Shown here: one piece after another, positions 32,298 to 43,800 of the stretch
How the letters are laid out: each line of letters starts with the position of its first letter
How positions within the stretch are numbered: position 1 is the first letter of the stretch
Origin: Roridomyces roridus
Taxonomy: Eukaryota > Basidiomycota > Agaricomycetes > Agaricales > Mycenaceae
Assembly: GCA_029378245.1 (NCBI GenBank)
Contig: JARKIF010000054.1
Span: 62,001-126,000 of the forward strand
Reading direction: 5' to 3'
Length of the DNA: 64,000 nt
Notes under the pieces: model-generated
Seen by the model: only the letters and a program-made list of their open reading frames with translations
Database searches by the model: none
Told to the model about the DNA's origin: nothing
Made by a program: the position numbers and the translations under genes

Positions 32298-33280
32298 TCA
32301 AGCGCCATTCGCGTCGGGGCGGTGCTTGATGCTCAATTGCGAGAGCTTCCTGTGGCCTTCGTGCTACCGAAACCGTTATCCAACCGATTCCCAACTGACG
32401 AACAACGACGTCTTACCTCGAGAAGCACGGCGATGGCTTTGGTGTCTCCCGCGTCCACCAACTCCTTGAGCAGGGTGTACCTCTCATTCAGGCCTCCGAG
32501 CTGTCCCAAGAGCCTGCTGACCTTGGTGTCCACGTCTCCGACCACGGTCCGGCTGGGAGTGCATGTCACTGGAAGGAAGGATTGAGGGCGAATCAGGGTC
32601 AGACTTGTGTTCCGAAGACGACTTGAAGAAGGACTTACAGAGAAATAGCTCGAAGAAGAATAACAAGAGACTCGGAAAGAGAATGGCTGCGGTCCAGCCT
32701 CGAGGTATGTGACCAGACGTCCACATGGTCCATATGAGAAACAGAATAGAAAAAATGACCAGCGCCCAGAACTGCAGGTTGCACAGAGTTTGGCGTCTCT
32801 TGTGTCTGGCGTCGCGGTCGTAAACCTTGAGTGGAAGGAATTCGTTTGCATGAATTCAATTTCGAGGGAAAAGCGGATACACACCGTCCTCAGCTCCTTC
32901 GAAAACAGGTCCACCTCAGCCATCAGCCTCTGTAGATGAGTCCCAGATCCGCTTAGGAGTGCGTTCTCGACGTCTTCCCAGGCGCAAAACGACGGCGTCG
33001 AAAAGGACAGACACAAATGAATCGTTGGACCGAGCTGGAAAATACTGCGACGCATGTGGGTTCTCCTCCTAGCTGACGGTGAAACGGGACGCACTCGAAG
33101 GGATGTGCAAGCGCTTCAAACTTCAAATTCGCTAGTTCCTCCAGATGCTCGACAGCCCACGCCGCGCTGATGTCCCTTGCTGGGTGAAAGGTGTGATGTT
33201 TCCATTCGTCGGCCTTCTAAGATGAGTGGGGTGATTGCTGGAGCGGGCGGACCTGCCTTGGAGGTGAACATTGCATTCAT
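32298..33280 (-). CDS. two-transmembrane family protein, copy C
   Basis: Family not recognised. Start 33280 (MNAMFTSK); first intron begins AAG/GCAGGT and ends CATCTTAG, giving KADEWKHHTFHPARDI and WAVEHLEELANLKFEALAHPF. After the second intron comes IFQLGPTIHLCLSFSTPSF and a helical stretch LQRLMAEVDLFSKELRT. VYDRDARHKRRQTL precedes two membrane helices (FWALVIFSILFLIWTMW and AAILFPSLLLFFFELFLL). The C-terminal part is VVGDVDTKVSRLLGQL, GLNERYTLLKELVDAGD, and a last exon HEGHRKLSQLSIKHRPDANGA. About 237 residues, all junctions in phase, intact. The 3' flank (TTGAGCTACAAGAAATTACA) is shared with copies A, B and D. Confidence 0.62.
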
Positions 33281-33571
33281 TTTGGACGCAGAAAAGAAGC
33301 ACTTTGTTTGGCCTTCGCGAAGCAATACACGACGCGTTGTTTGGCAGCGTTCAGCGACTCGGGAATGAAATTCGTTGAATCCCAGGGATGTACACGGCCG
33401 GGTAAGATGTTACATAGGGAGTTGAAGGCAAGCAAGAAAAATATAGTGGAAACTTTTCACGCCCATTTGACACCGGACCCGCGCCATTTGCATTATTGTG
33501 CAAGACACCCACCAAGCCGAAAGCGGCCCATCCACCCTCCGCTTGGAGTACTAGCTGCGTCCACGTCGTAG

Positions 33572-34200
33572 TCAGTGATCCACATGCACGGGCGCCCCAC
33601 AGCAGCAATCGAAATCATCGTCCGAGTCTGAATCACCCCTTGCGAGACGAGCTTCACGCAGCTCATTTTCAATAATACTCTCGACGGCATCTCCGGTTGG
33701 TTTCAGCCATGAATCAACAGTATATTATTGCACGAAACTCACCGCGTTCCGCCCCACTCAATTCGCCGTACCATTTGTCGTGTTTTTCTTGATTTGGGCG
33801 CGTCAGCTCGTCTATGAAAGCGTCTTGCCTCTCAAAATATGAATCGAGCTCTTGGGGAGTAAGCGCCTGACGATGATGAGAAGAGGATTCTGCGGGGGAA
33901 TGACTCGGAGGTGGACCTTACATCTAAATCCAAGCCTTGTTCCCCCTGCCAGGCAAGCAGTTTGGCATCACAATACTCGAAGGTAGGTGAGGTACCCTGC
34001 GTAAAAGTATTCAATTCGCTGCCGCGGTAGAAAGAAGTAGTAAGGACGATACGCACGATGACGTCGTCCCGCTCGAGGCGCAATTGCTCAAATCTTTCTG
34101 CACTGACAGGTTCTTCCAAGTTGGAAGTCCCTGCAGCCGCTTTCTCTTCTCTGTGCGTTGTAGATGTGCTGGAGGATTCTGAAGGTGATTCGAGAGTCAT
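33572..34200 (-). CDS. small acidic protein, function unknown
   Basis: Not recognised. The start at 34200 reads MTLESPSESSSTSTTHREE. Successive exons give EPVSAERFEQLRLERDDV, then SPTFEYCDAKLLAWQGEQG, LTPQELDSYFERQDAFIDEL, PNQEKHDKWYGELSGAER and ESIIENELREARLARGDSDS, ending in a Cys cluster and VHVDH at 33572. The chain is short (about 150 residues), charged, mostly helical, without membrane segments. Three or four introns of about 45-60 nt have to be accepted, so the model is moderate. An upstream in-frame Met at 34305 would add a hydrophobic N-terminus, but the sequence there is less protein-like. Divergent from the WBP11-like gene. Confidence 0.5.
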
Positions 34201-34580
34201 GGTCAAACCCACGCGTACGATGGCGACCAGAGGAGAAATTAGAATGTGTGTCACATATGAACTGGATAGGAGCCTGGAGGCAAGAAAGTGGATCAGGCTG
34301 TCCATTGCGCGACGACTATTTCGATTATTCTATGCCTGTTCCAACCGTAGAGCGTAGAGATAATAGCTGGCAGAAACCGACCCCCGAGACCGTATTCATG
34401 TTTGCAGCTTGAGCTTGGGCGCCCCAGATTGATACCAGCGGCAAGGGCCTGCATACGAGATCGACGAGGAGCTGATTATTGCCCACATTGGTGACATTGG
34501 CGAGTAGAGCGAAGAAGGGACATGGACGCGAAGCTCAGTAGAGCATTGATCGCAACACTTCCTTTCCCGAACCTCCATCC
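34201..34580. other. shared promoter region between divergent genes
   Basis: About 380 bp between the small acidic protein and the WBP11-like gene; no gene seen. Confidence 0.4.
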
Positions 34581-36173
34581 ATGGCCAAGGGCAAAAATCT
34601 CAATCCCGCAGATGCTTTCCGTGAGCCACATCATATTCCTCGCGTTCTTTTCCTCAAGTTCTCTTTCAGGCAAAGCCCAGCGGAAGAAGGAGCTCAAGAA
34701 GGCGAGCAAACTTGAAAGCCGACAAATTTATTCTAACGTGCTCCCGTGCAGTAGAACAAGACAGAAAGATCCAAAACACGCGACCATGCTCTGGTGAAGA
34801 AGGATACTACTGGTAGGCAACGGTTCCTCTGCCTCTGGACGACGACGCTGAACCTGGAGCAGATCTGGAAGAGGAAGTGGAACGCCTGGAATTCGCGGTA
34901 GAGGCCAAGGACAAGGCTCGGTACCTGGAAGCCAAGGCCGAGTTGGATAAAATATATCAGAAGAAGGAAGCCTATCTCAAGGAGCATCCGGAGCAGCGCA
35001 GACTCGTCTACCGCAAGAAGGGTGACGAGAAGGCGAACGAGGAGATTGTGCTGCTGAAGCGCAACTATTTCGACAAGAATGGGCTCCCTCGACATCCTGA
35101 GCGGAGTATATATTACGATAAAGTCATGAACCCGTTCGGGGTCGCTCCTCCTGGAATGCCGTACCAGGAACGACGTGCGTCTGTTGTTTCTTCTGCTACG
35201 GGTTTGCAATAACTATGACCATCAGCTCGTCTACCTGGAGAAGTTTATAGTGACGATTCGGAGGACGATGGTACGTCCCAACTTACATTTTCTGATTCTC
35301 GACTGAATATACTGCAAGACGATATCGCCATGCCCGAAGGCCCTCCGCCAGGCCAAGAAGAAGAAGACAGTGACGACGATATCCCTATGCCTGAAGGACC
35401 TCCGCCAGGTATGTCCGTCCAATTGCCTTTGTAACTTTGTTTCAACGTTGTACTCAGGTACCTTACCTCCACTTCCGGCTTCAGTTCCTCTCCCTCCCAT
35501 GCCCCCTCCCCCGCCGGGGTCATTACACGTCCCATTTCCTCCCCCGCCTCCTGGTCCACCTCCAAATTCGTTTCCTCCGGGCTTCCCAGGCGCAGGATAT
35601 CCTGGTTTTCTCCCGCCGCCTCCCATGCCCGCTCATGGACTACCTCCACCACCTCCAGGTTTCTTTCCACCTCGTAATCCGTCTTCCTATCAAGACCCTT
35701 TATCATCTGTCCCCCACCAAACATTCCAGGTTCAACATATGGCGTATGCCCTTCCACCCAAGCCTGTTTATGGCATCCCTGCATCCGCCTCGCTTCCAGC
35801 CAAACCCGTCGCAGCGACATCCGCCGCCAACTTGATGTCTGCGACCGTTTTCGCAGCACCCGAGTTGCGCGATTTCAAGAAAGAGGCGACGGCGTTTGTG
35901 CCTTCCAACGTCAAGCGCAAAAAGGCTGCGACTGCCTCTGGTTCTGCGCCGAGGGTGAACGCGGCTCCCAGCACCTCGGAAGAGACGGTGGAGGAGTCGG
36001 GACCTGTCCGGCCTGATTTGTTGGGGACCTTGAAGGGCAAGTTTGGTCTGCCGCCGCCTGCGCCGGTGCCTGCAGCCAATGCCAAGGAGGCGCAGACTGG
36101 GAAGCCGAGGGATGATTATGACAAGTTTGTAGAGTCGATGGCGGACATTTTGGGTCCAGCTCCGTCCAAGTAG
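34581..36173 (+). CDS. WBP11-like pre-mRNA splicing factor
   Basis: Homologue of WW-domain-binding protein 11, a nuclear proline-rich splicing factor that binds the WW protein PQBP1 in animals (family knowledge). The N-terminus MAKGKNLNPADAFRKAQRKKELKK is the family hallmark, built over exon 1 (34581-34620) and exon 2 (from 34670). Exon 2 seems to end AAGAAG/GCGAGC, a GC donor, with acceptor CAGTAG before AACAAGACAGAAAG (NKTERSKTRDHALVKKD). Then come a coiled region (VERLEFAVEAKDKARYLEAK), NPFGVAPPGMPYQER, and a duplicated acidic/proline unit (DDIAMPEGPPPG, then DDIPMPEGPPPG). Long PPPPP tracts and KFGLPPPAPVP, the WW ligand region, follow. Terminal YDKFVESMADILGPAPSK. About six introns; intact. 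Confidence 0.85.
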
Positions 36174-36258
36174 TGTATCGAATAATATTTCGAGGATCAA
36201 TACGGACCCTTTTGTGACTATGGCGCGTGATCGTTCTGCTACCTTGCCTTTGGCCGTC

Positions 36259-37567
36259 ATGACCTCCACGATACTGCTGCGTCCACGACCGTACGCGCAG
36301 CAGTCGGGGTCCTTTGCCCTCGTTGCCTTGTTACCACCACCAAAGCCAGTACCAGCTTTACCGTCCGAGATATGGACCGGGATCTTTGAATTCCTCTCGG
36401 CGGGGTCGGAAGCGCTGTGGTTCTTGCTGAGGGTCTGCAAGCTGTTCAAGGTTTGTTCTGTCCAATATTCTCAACTGGATGAATGAACCAACCATGGTGC
36501 AGGACCTGGCGTTACCCCTCGTATACGCACGCGTCCAACTTTCCAAGATTTCTTCGTTGCACAAATTTACGGCCCGATTGCTGTCTGCCGAGGACGGCTG
36601 GGACTCTATTCGACGGGTGCCGTGGTCTGCCCCTGGTAGATGGGTGCAAACTCTGGATCTCTCGGCCATTGCGTGCGTCGATGCGCTCATCTTGGACTCT
36701 CTCCTCGTCACGGTGTTTCCCTTGATCCCGTTCCTCGGGAAACTATCCATGAATTCTTCCAACCGGTTTACTCTCAGCGGGAGGGCGATGGACGCGCTTG
36801 GGCAGCGGCAGGGCGCTGCTAATTTACGCGTACTGGAGGGAATCAGTTACGTTCCCTCTGGCCTTGCCGCGGAAGAACCACTTACGAAACTTTTGCGATG
36901 TCTGCCGAATCTCGAGGAGTTGGAGGTCATCGGGCGGGGGCTCGATCCCACAGAGATGGACTTTTCTGCTATCTCTTTACCAGACTCTTTCCTACCCTTA
37001 CAACTCCCTTGTCTCCGCACGCTTACAATCATCTCTGTCTATTCTTCCTCGCTATTCCTTTCCCTCCTGCTCTCTCCGCTTCCCGCGTTGCAGAAACTAA
37101 CTATAACCCCCTCTCACGACGTCCCTCCCTCCCTCTCTTCCCAATTTATTGCTACGCACGGCACGTCTCTACGTTCCCTCCTCCTCTTCACCCCAAAGTC
37201 CTGGCCGACCAGACTCCTCCCTTCCCCTCACTCCATCCTCTGCACATCCCCAACCCTGCGTCACCTCTCCCTGGAGAAACCGCTCCCTGCACAGCTTGAC
37301 CTCCCCGCAGGCAACGCCAACACGCACCCACTCCAGATCCTCTCCATCCCACGGCCCGACGCTGAATTTTGGAGCGTGCTGGACCGTCTGCTGCCACGGC
37401 TGCCTTTATTGTGTATGGTGCGTGCAAGGGATGTGAGGTGGTTGAGGAAGGGCATGGGGTTGCGTGCGCAGGAAGCGGGTGTGCAGGGCGAGATGAGGGA
37501 GTGGAAGCGGAGGCTTGCGAGGAGGAGGATTAGGATGGTGGATGCAGAGTGGAATGAGTGTGAATGA
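36259..37567 (+). CDS. F-box/leucine-rich protein
   Basis: Two exons, 36259-36450 and 36503-37567, with GTTTGT donor and GGTGCAG acceptor. F-box-like segment VPALPSEIWTGIFEFLSAGS, then LWFLLRVCKLFKDLALPLVYARVQLSK across the splice, followed by a leucine-rich region (LSMNSSNRFTL, LLRCLPNLEELEVIGRG, LPALQKLTI, SPTLRHLSLEKPL). Probably an SCF adaptor; substrate unknown. The start could also be 36214 or 36220, in frame upstream; 36259 is chosen because the sequence before it looks untranslated. No lesion. The C-terminus is highly basic (KRRLARRRIR). Confidence 0.7.
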
Positions 37568-37741
37568 ACGATCGATGTATAATATTCGGATTTGTGTGTA
37601 TTAGATAGCTTGTAAAAACCTCCCTGCTCTCCAGATGAAAGTTTCTGTCATTAAGAGGTTCTCGGCGCGTTCAACCGAATGTCGTCTGATTACAAAGACC
37701 AAGAAAGAACAGAGTGGACAGCCAAGATCCCATGTGGTTCG

Positions 37742-38690
37742 CTATTCCGATTCCGAGTCCTCGTCTTCTTCTTCCTCTTCCTTGTCCTTCTCCACCGTCA
37801 ATCCCGCCTGCCGAGCAGCAATGATGCGTTCAACGCGGGCCCACAAATGATCATTCTCGGAATGGTGAAGCTCCCAGGGGTTATCCTCGATAATCTCCAC
37901 CACACGACGCCAGTCAGATCCCTCGGAGGACAGATAGCAGTCTTGTCTGTCGCTCAGAAGAATGATCGCAGTGAGATTCGGAAGGCCGGAGAGGATCAAG
38001 TCTATGTCGGCCGTGCGCATACCCTCCTCGACACTAAACGGAAAGGCCATATGCGTCAACTGGGGGAGTTTACTGAGGTCCCGGACGAGCTGCCGCATAA
38101 ACTCGGACCAATTGCGGTCATATGAATCGTACCAAAGGATGAGCTCCAGATGAGTGAGGTCTGGGAAGAACGGTCTTGTCCGTGGCTCAGACTCGGAGAC
38201 GGCCAGGATGCGTAAGAAATGCTTGTACTCGATGGACAAGCGGCGGAGCGGAAGCGCTCAAATGAGAGGAGGTAGTTTGGACGCGTCTTCCGGCCCAACC
38301 CAGCAAACGAGCTGCTTTACTGCAGGACACACAGAGAGGATCTCCACCGCCTGCGTCGGTAACACGTAACAGATTTTGGACGACGGTGGTAAAGAACGCA
38401 GGTTCCTTTGTCCGAATTGCTAACAGGAATTTCTTGGCAACCCGGCTTTGATCTTTACCGTTTGGTGTGAAAGAAGGTCGATCCTAGACGGGAATTCAAG
38501 CTGAATTGCTTCAGAACCCAAGTGGATTATATGACCGACCAGACTCGAACGCGTTGGGCAACCAGTTTGAAGTTCAAGCCGTTGCGGGAATTGAGTTGAT
38601 ATGCGAGCTCGAAGATCTCGCGTTCTAAGTAGTTCGAGCGGAAGAATTGCTGACGACATGAGTCGAGTTTTGAATACGGTGGGCTCGGAA
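37742..38690 (-). pseudogene. decayed F-box-like family gene
   Basis: On the minus strand LEREIFELAYQLNSRNGLNF and VAQRVRVW near 38610-38540 match the opening of a large agaricomycete F-box-like family. VCPAVKQLVCWVGPEDASKL lies near 38310, and an open block from 38239 (RRLSIEYKHFLRILAVSES, LTHLELILWYDSYDRNW) runs to an acidic C-terminus at 37742. The frame is broken by a TAA at 38527-38529 and a TGA at 38258-38260, directly inside conserved blocks, with no intron signals around them. The C-terminal exon remains open, so inactivation is not old. Confidence 0.6.
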
Positions 38691-38875
38691 CTGGCACGAG
38701 CGGTGGGGCTCTACTAGGTATGGATGTAGTCTGGAGGAAGAGAGAGAGCCAATAAGCGATTTACTGATGCGTGGTAATGCCGGCCGGAGCGGCTTCAGCC
38801 AAGAAGTATGTACAAGCCGACGGCTCGCGATGCTACATTATTCTAAGTATTCGTCCTGCCCTCCTTGCAATCCCA

Positions 38876-39627
38876 TTAGTCGCTGGAAATATCAATAACC
38901 TCCTCAATCTTCCTCTTCTTCGAGCCCTTAGACTGTTTCGTCGGTGCGGGCCGGAAGCCGAGCTTTTGGACCTCGACCTTGACATGGTCCCTCTGATCCT
39001 CCTGGATGTACGCGTACCCCACGTATCTCTTGGTAGTCGAGCCGATGTTCTCCTCGTTCATTTCAATATCCTCGAGCTCGTCATCGTCTTCTTCGAACCC
39101 GCAAGTCTCGCAAAGGATTGATCGCCCGGCTTCGTTAGCCTCGAGCAAAGATCCGTACGCGTCACTCGACGCGAGATGGCTGCGCCCTTTTTCGTCCGTG
39201 TGATGAACATAGTCAGTTTGCATTATAACCCACACGTCCTTGGGCGCCGCTGGTTTTTCAGCCGAAGTTTTGGCCTTGGGTTTCGATGTAGGAGCTGCAA
39301 TCCATGAAATCAAGCGAATCACATCCAAGCGCTTCACGTACCTTTCGTGAGCCCTTTCGGCGCCTTCTTCTTCTCAATATACACGCTCATCATCTCCCCC
39401 TCTGGACACTCCGCCTCGACGGACACCATTCCCTCGTCATCCTCTTCAACCTCGTGCGATACGAAAAAAGTGGGACTCCATTCTCTGGTGAGATCGACGC
39501 GTGCAGCCGCGTTGGCTTCCTTGAGAGTAGTGTACATCCCACGCACTTGGGTGTCAGAGCCGCCGTTGTGGTGGTCGTCCGTGTGTCGTATGACGTGGTA
39601 AATGTACGCGTCCGTGTTGGAAGGCAT
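38876..39627 (-). CDS. two-repeat nuclear protein, copy 1
   Basis: Family not recognised. Exon 1 starts at 39627 (MPSNTDAYIYHVIRHTDD) and ends KKKAPKGLTK; a 49-nt GTACGT...GCAG intron; exon 2 begins APTSKPKAK and ends at 38876. The protein is two divergent copies of one module. In the first, YHVIRHTDDHHN, TLKEANAAARVDL and MMSVYIEKKK correspond to VIMQTDYVHHTDEKGRSHLA, SLLEANEAGRSIL and DHVKVEVQKLG in the second. The end KGSKKRKIEEVIDISSD combines a basic nuclear-localisation signal with a SUMO-interacting-type VIDIS motif. About 230 residues; tandem paralogue at 39898. Confidence 0.68.
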
Positions 39628-39897
39628 TGCAATGAGAACGAGGGAGAGAGAGAGAATCAACAGGACGTCATTTGTGCATATTGACGCGACACGGAGTTGC
39701 CTTTTCGAGCGAACCTGGTCCTCTCATTCCGACTCGGACGCCTTCACATTCAGAGATATTACATCCGCCATAAGACACTCTCCAGCGGCACCTATCCCCG
39801 TTCCCTGGATCAGAACCTCAACCAAGAAGTATGAACAAGCCATTGCTCGCCGCGATGCTAGATTATTCTAGATATTCGTCCTGCCCTCCTGGAACCA

Positions 39898-40660
39898 TTA
39901 GTCGCTGGAAATATCAATGACCTCCTCGATCTTCCTCTTCTTCGAGCCCTTGGATTGTGTTGTGGGCGCACTGCGCTTCACGCTCAGTTGCGTGACTTCG
40001 ACCTTGACGTTGTCTCTGTCGTCCTCGCGGACGTAGGCATATCCGACGTAAGCCTTGGTGGAAGAACCAATGTTCTGCTCCTCGCTATCCATCTCCCCGA
40101 GCTCATTCTCTTCTTCAAACCCACACGTCTCACACAACACCCACCGGGCAGCTTGGTTAGCTTCGCGCAAAGATTCGTACGCGACACTGGAAGCAAGATG
40201 GCTACGCCCTTCTTCGTCCGTGTGGTGTTCATAGTCGGTTTGCATGATGACCCATACGCCCTTGAGCGCCGCTGGCTCTTCAGTCTGAGGTTTGGCCTTG
40301 GGTTTCGAAGTAGCAGCTGCGATCCATGGATTCATCGTTCAGGCAAACCGGCATCCAACCTCTTCACGTACCTTTCGTGAGCCCCTTCGGGGCTTTCTTC
40401 TTCTCAATATACACGCTCATCATCTCTCCATCCGGACACTCCGCCTCGACGGACACCCTCCCCTCCTCATCCACTTCAATCTCATGCGACTCGAAGAAAG
40501 TGGGACTCCATTCTCTGGTGAGATCGACACGTGCAGCCGCGTTGGCTTCCTTCAAAGTGAGGTACGTCCCCCGCACTTCGGTGCTAGATGGGCTAATCTT
40601 GTGGTTGTCCTCGGTGTTTCGCATGACGTGGTAAATGTACGCTTCCGTGTTGGAAGGCAT
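39898..40660 (-). CDS. two-repeat nuclear protein, copy 2
   Basis: Tandem paralogue of the preceding gene, about 75-80% similar and with the same exon structure: exon 1 from 40660 (MPSNTEAYIYHVMRNTED) to LTK, intron ending GGATCGCAG, exon 2 AATSKPKAKPQTEE to 39898. The same C-terminal KGSKKRKIEEVIDISSD is fully conserved while the middle acidic loop (EEENELGEMDSEEQNIGSS) has drifted, which points to selection on the tail. The 5' flank (ACACGGAGTTGCCTTTTCGA at about 40815) recurs at about 39690 upstream of copy 1, so the duplication unit is about 1.1 kb. Confidence 0.68.
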
Positions 40661-40850
40661 TGCGGATTCAGATTAAATCCACGCTGGAATACTGAGGTTT
40701 GTCTAGATATCAAGGGAATAGCAGAGGATAGCAGTACCTGGTGGATGGCTGGATTGTGGAGAGCAAAGTGGAGAGCGAGAGAATCAACTGGACGTCATTT
40801 GTGTATGTTGACGCGACACGGAGTTGCCTTTTCGAGCGAACCTGATCCCC

Positions 40851-43800
40851 TCATTCCGACGCCTTCACATTCAGACATATTACATCCGCCATAAGATACT
40901 CCCCACCAGCACATATCCCCGCAGACCACAGCAAAAGCAGAGATGTCACACAAAAGAAACTGATCGTCTGCCCAATCTCCAGCCATGAACCTGAATCCGA
41001 GTAAGCGGGGTCCATGCGTCCGAGAAAGCAAAACTGACCAGTATCCGTTACGTTGAAGAAGAACGTCAGCGTCATCCCGTCCGTCAGCGTCAGGGCGACG
41101 AGGAACAGTGAGAAGGGCGGGAGGTGCAGGGCGTCGTTGAGTGCGGCAAAGATCACGGAGAGGATGATATAGGGCGCGATGATTTTGAATACCTGCAGTA
41201 TATTAGGGAAGGAAGAAAATGCAGGGAGACGAGACCTACCAGCAGGGCTGCCATAGAGAAAGGGTCAAAGACGGGTATGAGGCGGTAGACTGGTGATAAA
41301 TAAAAGGATCTGTGCTACTTCAGAAACATGATAACTCGGCGAGTGGGATGGTACTGACGATATAGATGCGACGCTGAGAATCATACTTGAGTATTTCTAG
41401 AACAACAATCATGCAAAGCAACTCACTTTCCCGTCCCAAAGAACCCGACTTGCACGAAAAACAAAAAGAACAGTGCAATACGCATGTCATCCGGCTGGAG
41501 TTTATACTGTAACACGCTCTTTGATTTCTTGACTCGGTCCAAAGAGTCGCCTCGCAGCGCCCGCTCAACATCGATCCATGCTGCCAAGGTGATCGAATAT
41601 GCGACGTAAAAGAGACCCTCGACACTGATGGACAGGATGACGAAGCAGGGACCAAAGGCGAGAAAGTACATGAGTAGCTTTGAGGCGATGGTCTTATGCC
41701 TTACACGGGCGACGAAGGGGAGAAGGGAGGCCGTGACTGCAACGCAATAGGTAAAAGAACAAACAAGCGTGGACATGCCGTACTTAGCACAATCCATCCG
41801 CTCACTTGACTGAGGAGAGGCAGGCCCAGCTTTGCCTGAAGGTGGTAGACCGAGCTTGAGGTGACGAGCATGGACAAAGCGATAAGGATTCCCTGGCCAA
41901 GGAACAGGGTTTTGGGCACGGTTCCGGGGATTCTTTGCGCAAATAGCATTCCCGCAAGGATCATCGAGGCTCCGCCCGCGAGACTGAATGCATAGGTGAA
42001 TATTCAGATCGATTCAGAATGCATGAAACTTACATTGTGGGCAAACTCTCTGTCTTGTCGACGGAAAGAAGGGGGAATATTGCGGTGACCAGACAAGATG
42101 CTGTCCAAAGCCAAGGCAGGGACATTCGACTTTGGCTCTCCTTGGTCCAAGACCATACCGGCCACGCAACCCCAATGATAAGGAAACCCACGCTCCATAT
42201 TGAACGATGAACGTATGCCGCCTATCCAAAAGTCAGGACCCGAAAATAACACGAAGGTAAGATACTCACCACCATGCTCTGTAGCGCTGTAATGACCAAA
42301 GCGCCATACAGTACAACTCGGAACGGACGCTTTAGCTGCAATCCTGACGTCCTGAGCACGGGGAGAACCTGTGCCAGGAACTGTTGCCAAAAGTACACCG
42401 GGAACGCGATGTAGAGATAATACGTCCACGGCGACCCCTGGACCGCAAACAATATGCAGAATGACGAAAACGTGAAACCCGAGAGAGCGGTTATGAGTGC
42501 TCCCAGATTGGATCGACCATTGTATCGATCGAGAGGGCGGAAAATGAAGAGCGAAGCGTAGGCAGCCCAGCCGGTATATGCTGCGATTGCCATCCCTCGT
42601 ATGAGCATTCTTTCGTATGTCTGGAGGTACCTCAGACCCTCAAGCGCGTCACGTATGAGCTCAGCAGATAGATGCCGGGCGGTGGTCCACTCCTCCGAGG
42701 TTATAGCTTGTTCGATACTGCTCAATCTTGCGAACCGATTGGACGTCCCCGACCCTTCCAAAGTCGCAAACGGTGTGTAAAGAACGGTGCGGTTCTTCTT
42801 CAGTTCATGCTTGACTCTATATTGTTCTACTATCATCTGCAGATCAATCAGTGCTCTTGTTAGGAATGCAAGCGAGTCCGACTAACCTTGGCGTTGACCT
42901 GGGCTGCCTGCGCAAGCGCCTTGTCGCCTTCTCGCGGGAGGAGATATCCCGGTTTGGTGGGGTCAACATCGGGGAGAACACCGACAGAGTTGACAGGCCA
43001 GCCGATGCCTACAAGGGTCGACATGAGCGGGGCCAGATCTGCTTGTTCCACATCTCTGCGCAGAAGGTGACCGAATCCCCACGGCTCCGAATACGCGTCG
43101 TGAGAAGAAGGTGAAGAATCCGGGAGCGGGCCTCGTATACCGCGCCCCCAAGCGACAAGTGGTGTGCGAGTGTTGTCTGGATCTGGGGGACTATGAGACA
43201 GACTGCTTCCAGGCATCTTTTGACTACTGACGACCGTCACCATGATTTCCAATAACAGACATTCCGTGGTCGGCGGTGAAAATGTAACTAGTTTCTTTAT
43301 CTTGATAAAATTGTTCCATGAGACGCTCGGTTTGACGAACGATGCTATCCACGACTTGTATGTTGTTCATGTATTCCTGCAAACTTTTCAGCCATATGAC
43401 CGGACGTTAGATTGCCAAACCAACCTCGGAATGTGGCCGATATGAGTGTCCGGTGGTGTCTAGACCGAGAAGATGTAGAAAAAAGACGGTGCCGGGGGCG
43501 CGCAGTTGGTCATTCAGAGTGGCATTTGTCGTAGCGTTCTGAAAGAGTGCTTGCAGCTGATCGAACACCCATACATCGAGAGCAGTTGCATCTAGTTACA
43601 GTCAGCAGGAAACCAAACGAGGCTGGGTAACCGCACCCTTGGTAAAGTCCTCTTCGTCTTCATCGTACGACCACTCCATGACTTTACCGGGTACAGCACC
43701 ACGGGTGAACATGGGCAAAATATCTGGCGACCCGAAGGAAAAGCTATGGCTCGATTGGTTGAAGACGGAATCGAAATCGACCTGTCAAAGTCGGTGACTG

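Noticed and set aside
35245..35859. 204-codon Gly/Glu-rich minus-strand frame
   Set aside because: Antisense to the proline-rich part of the WBP11-like gene; low-complexity composition explains its openness.
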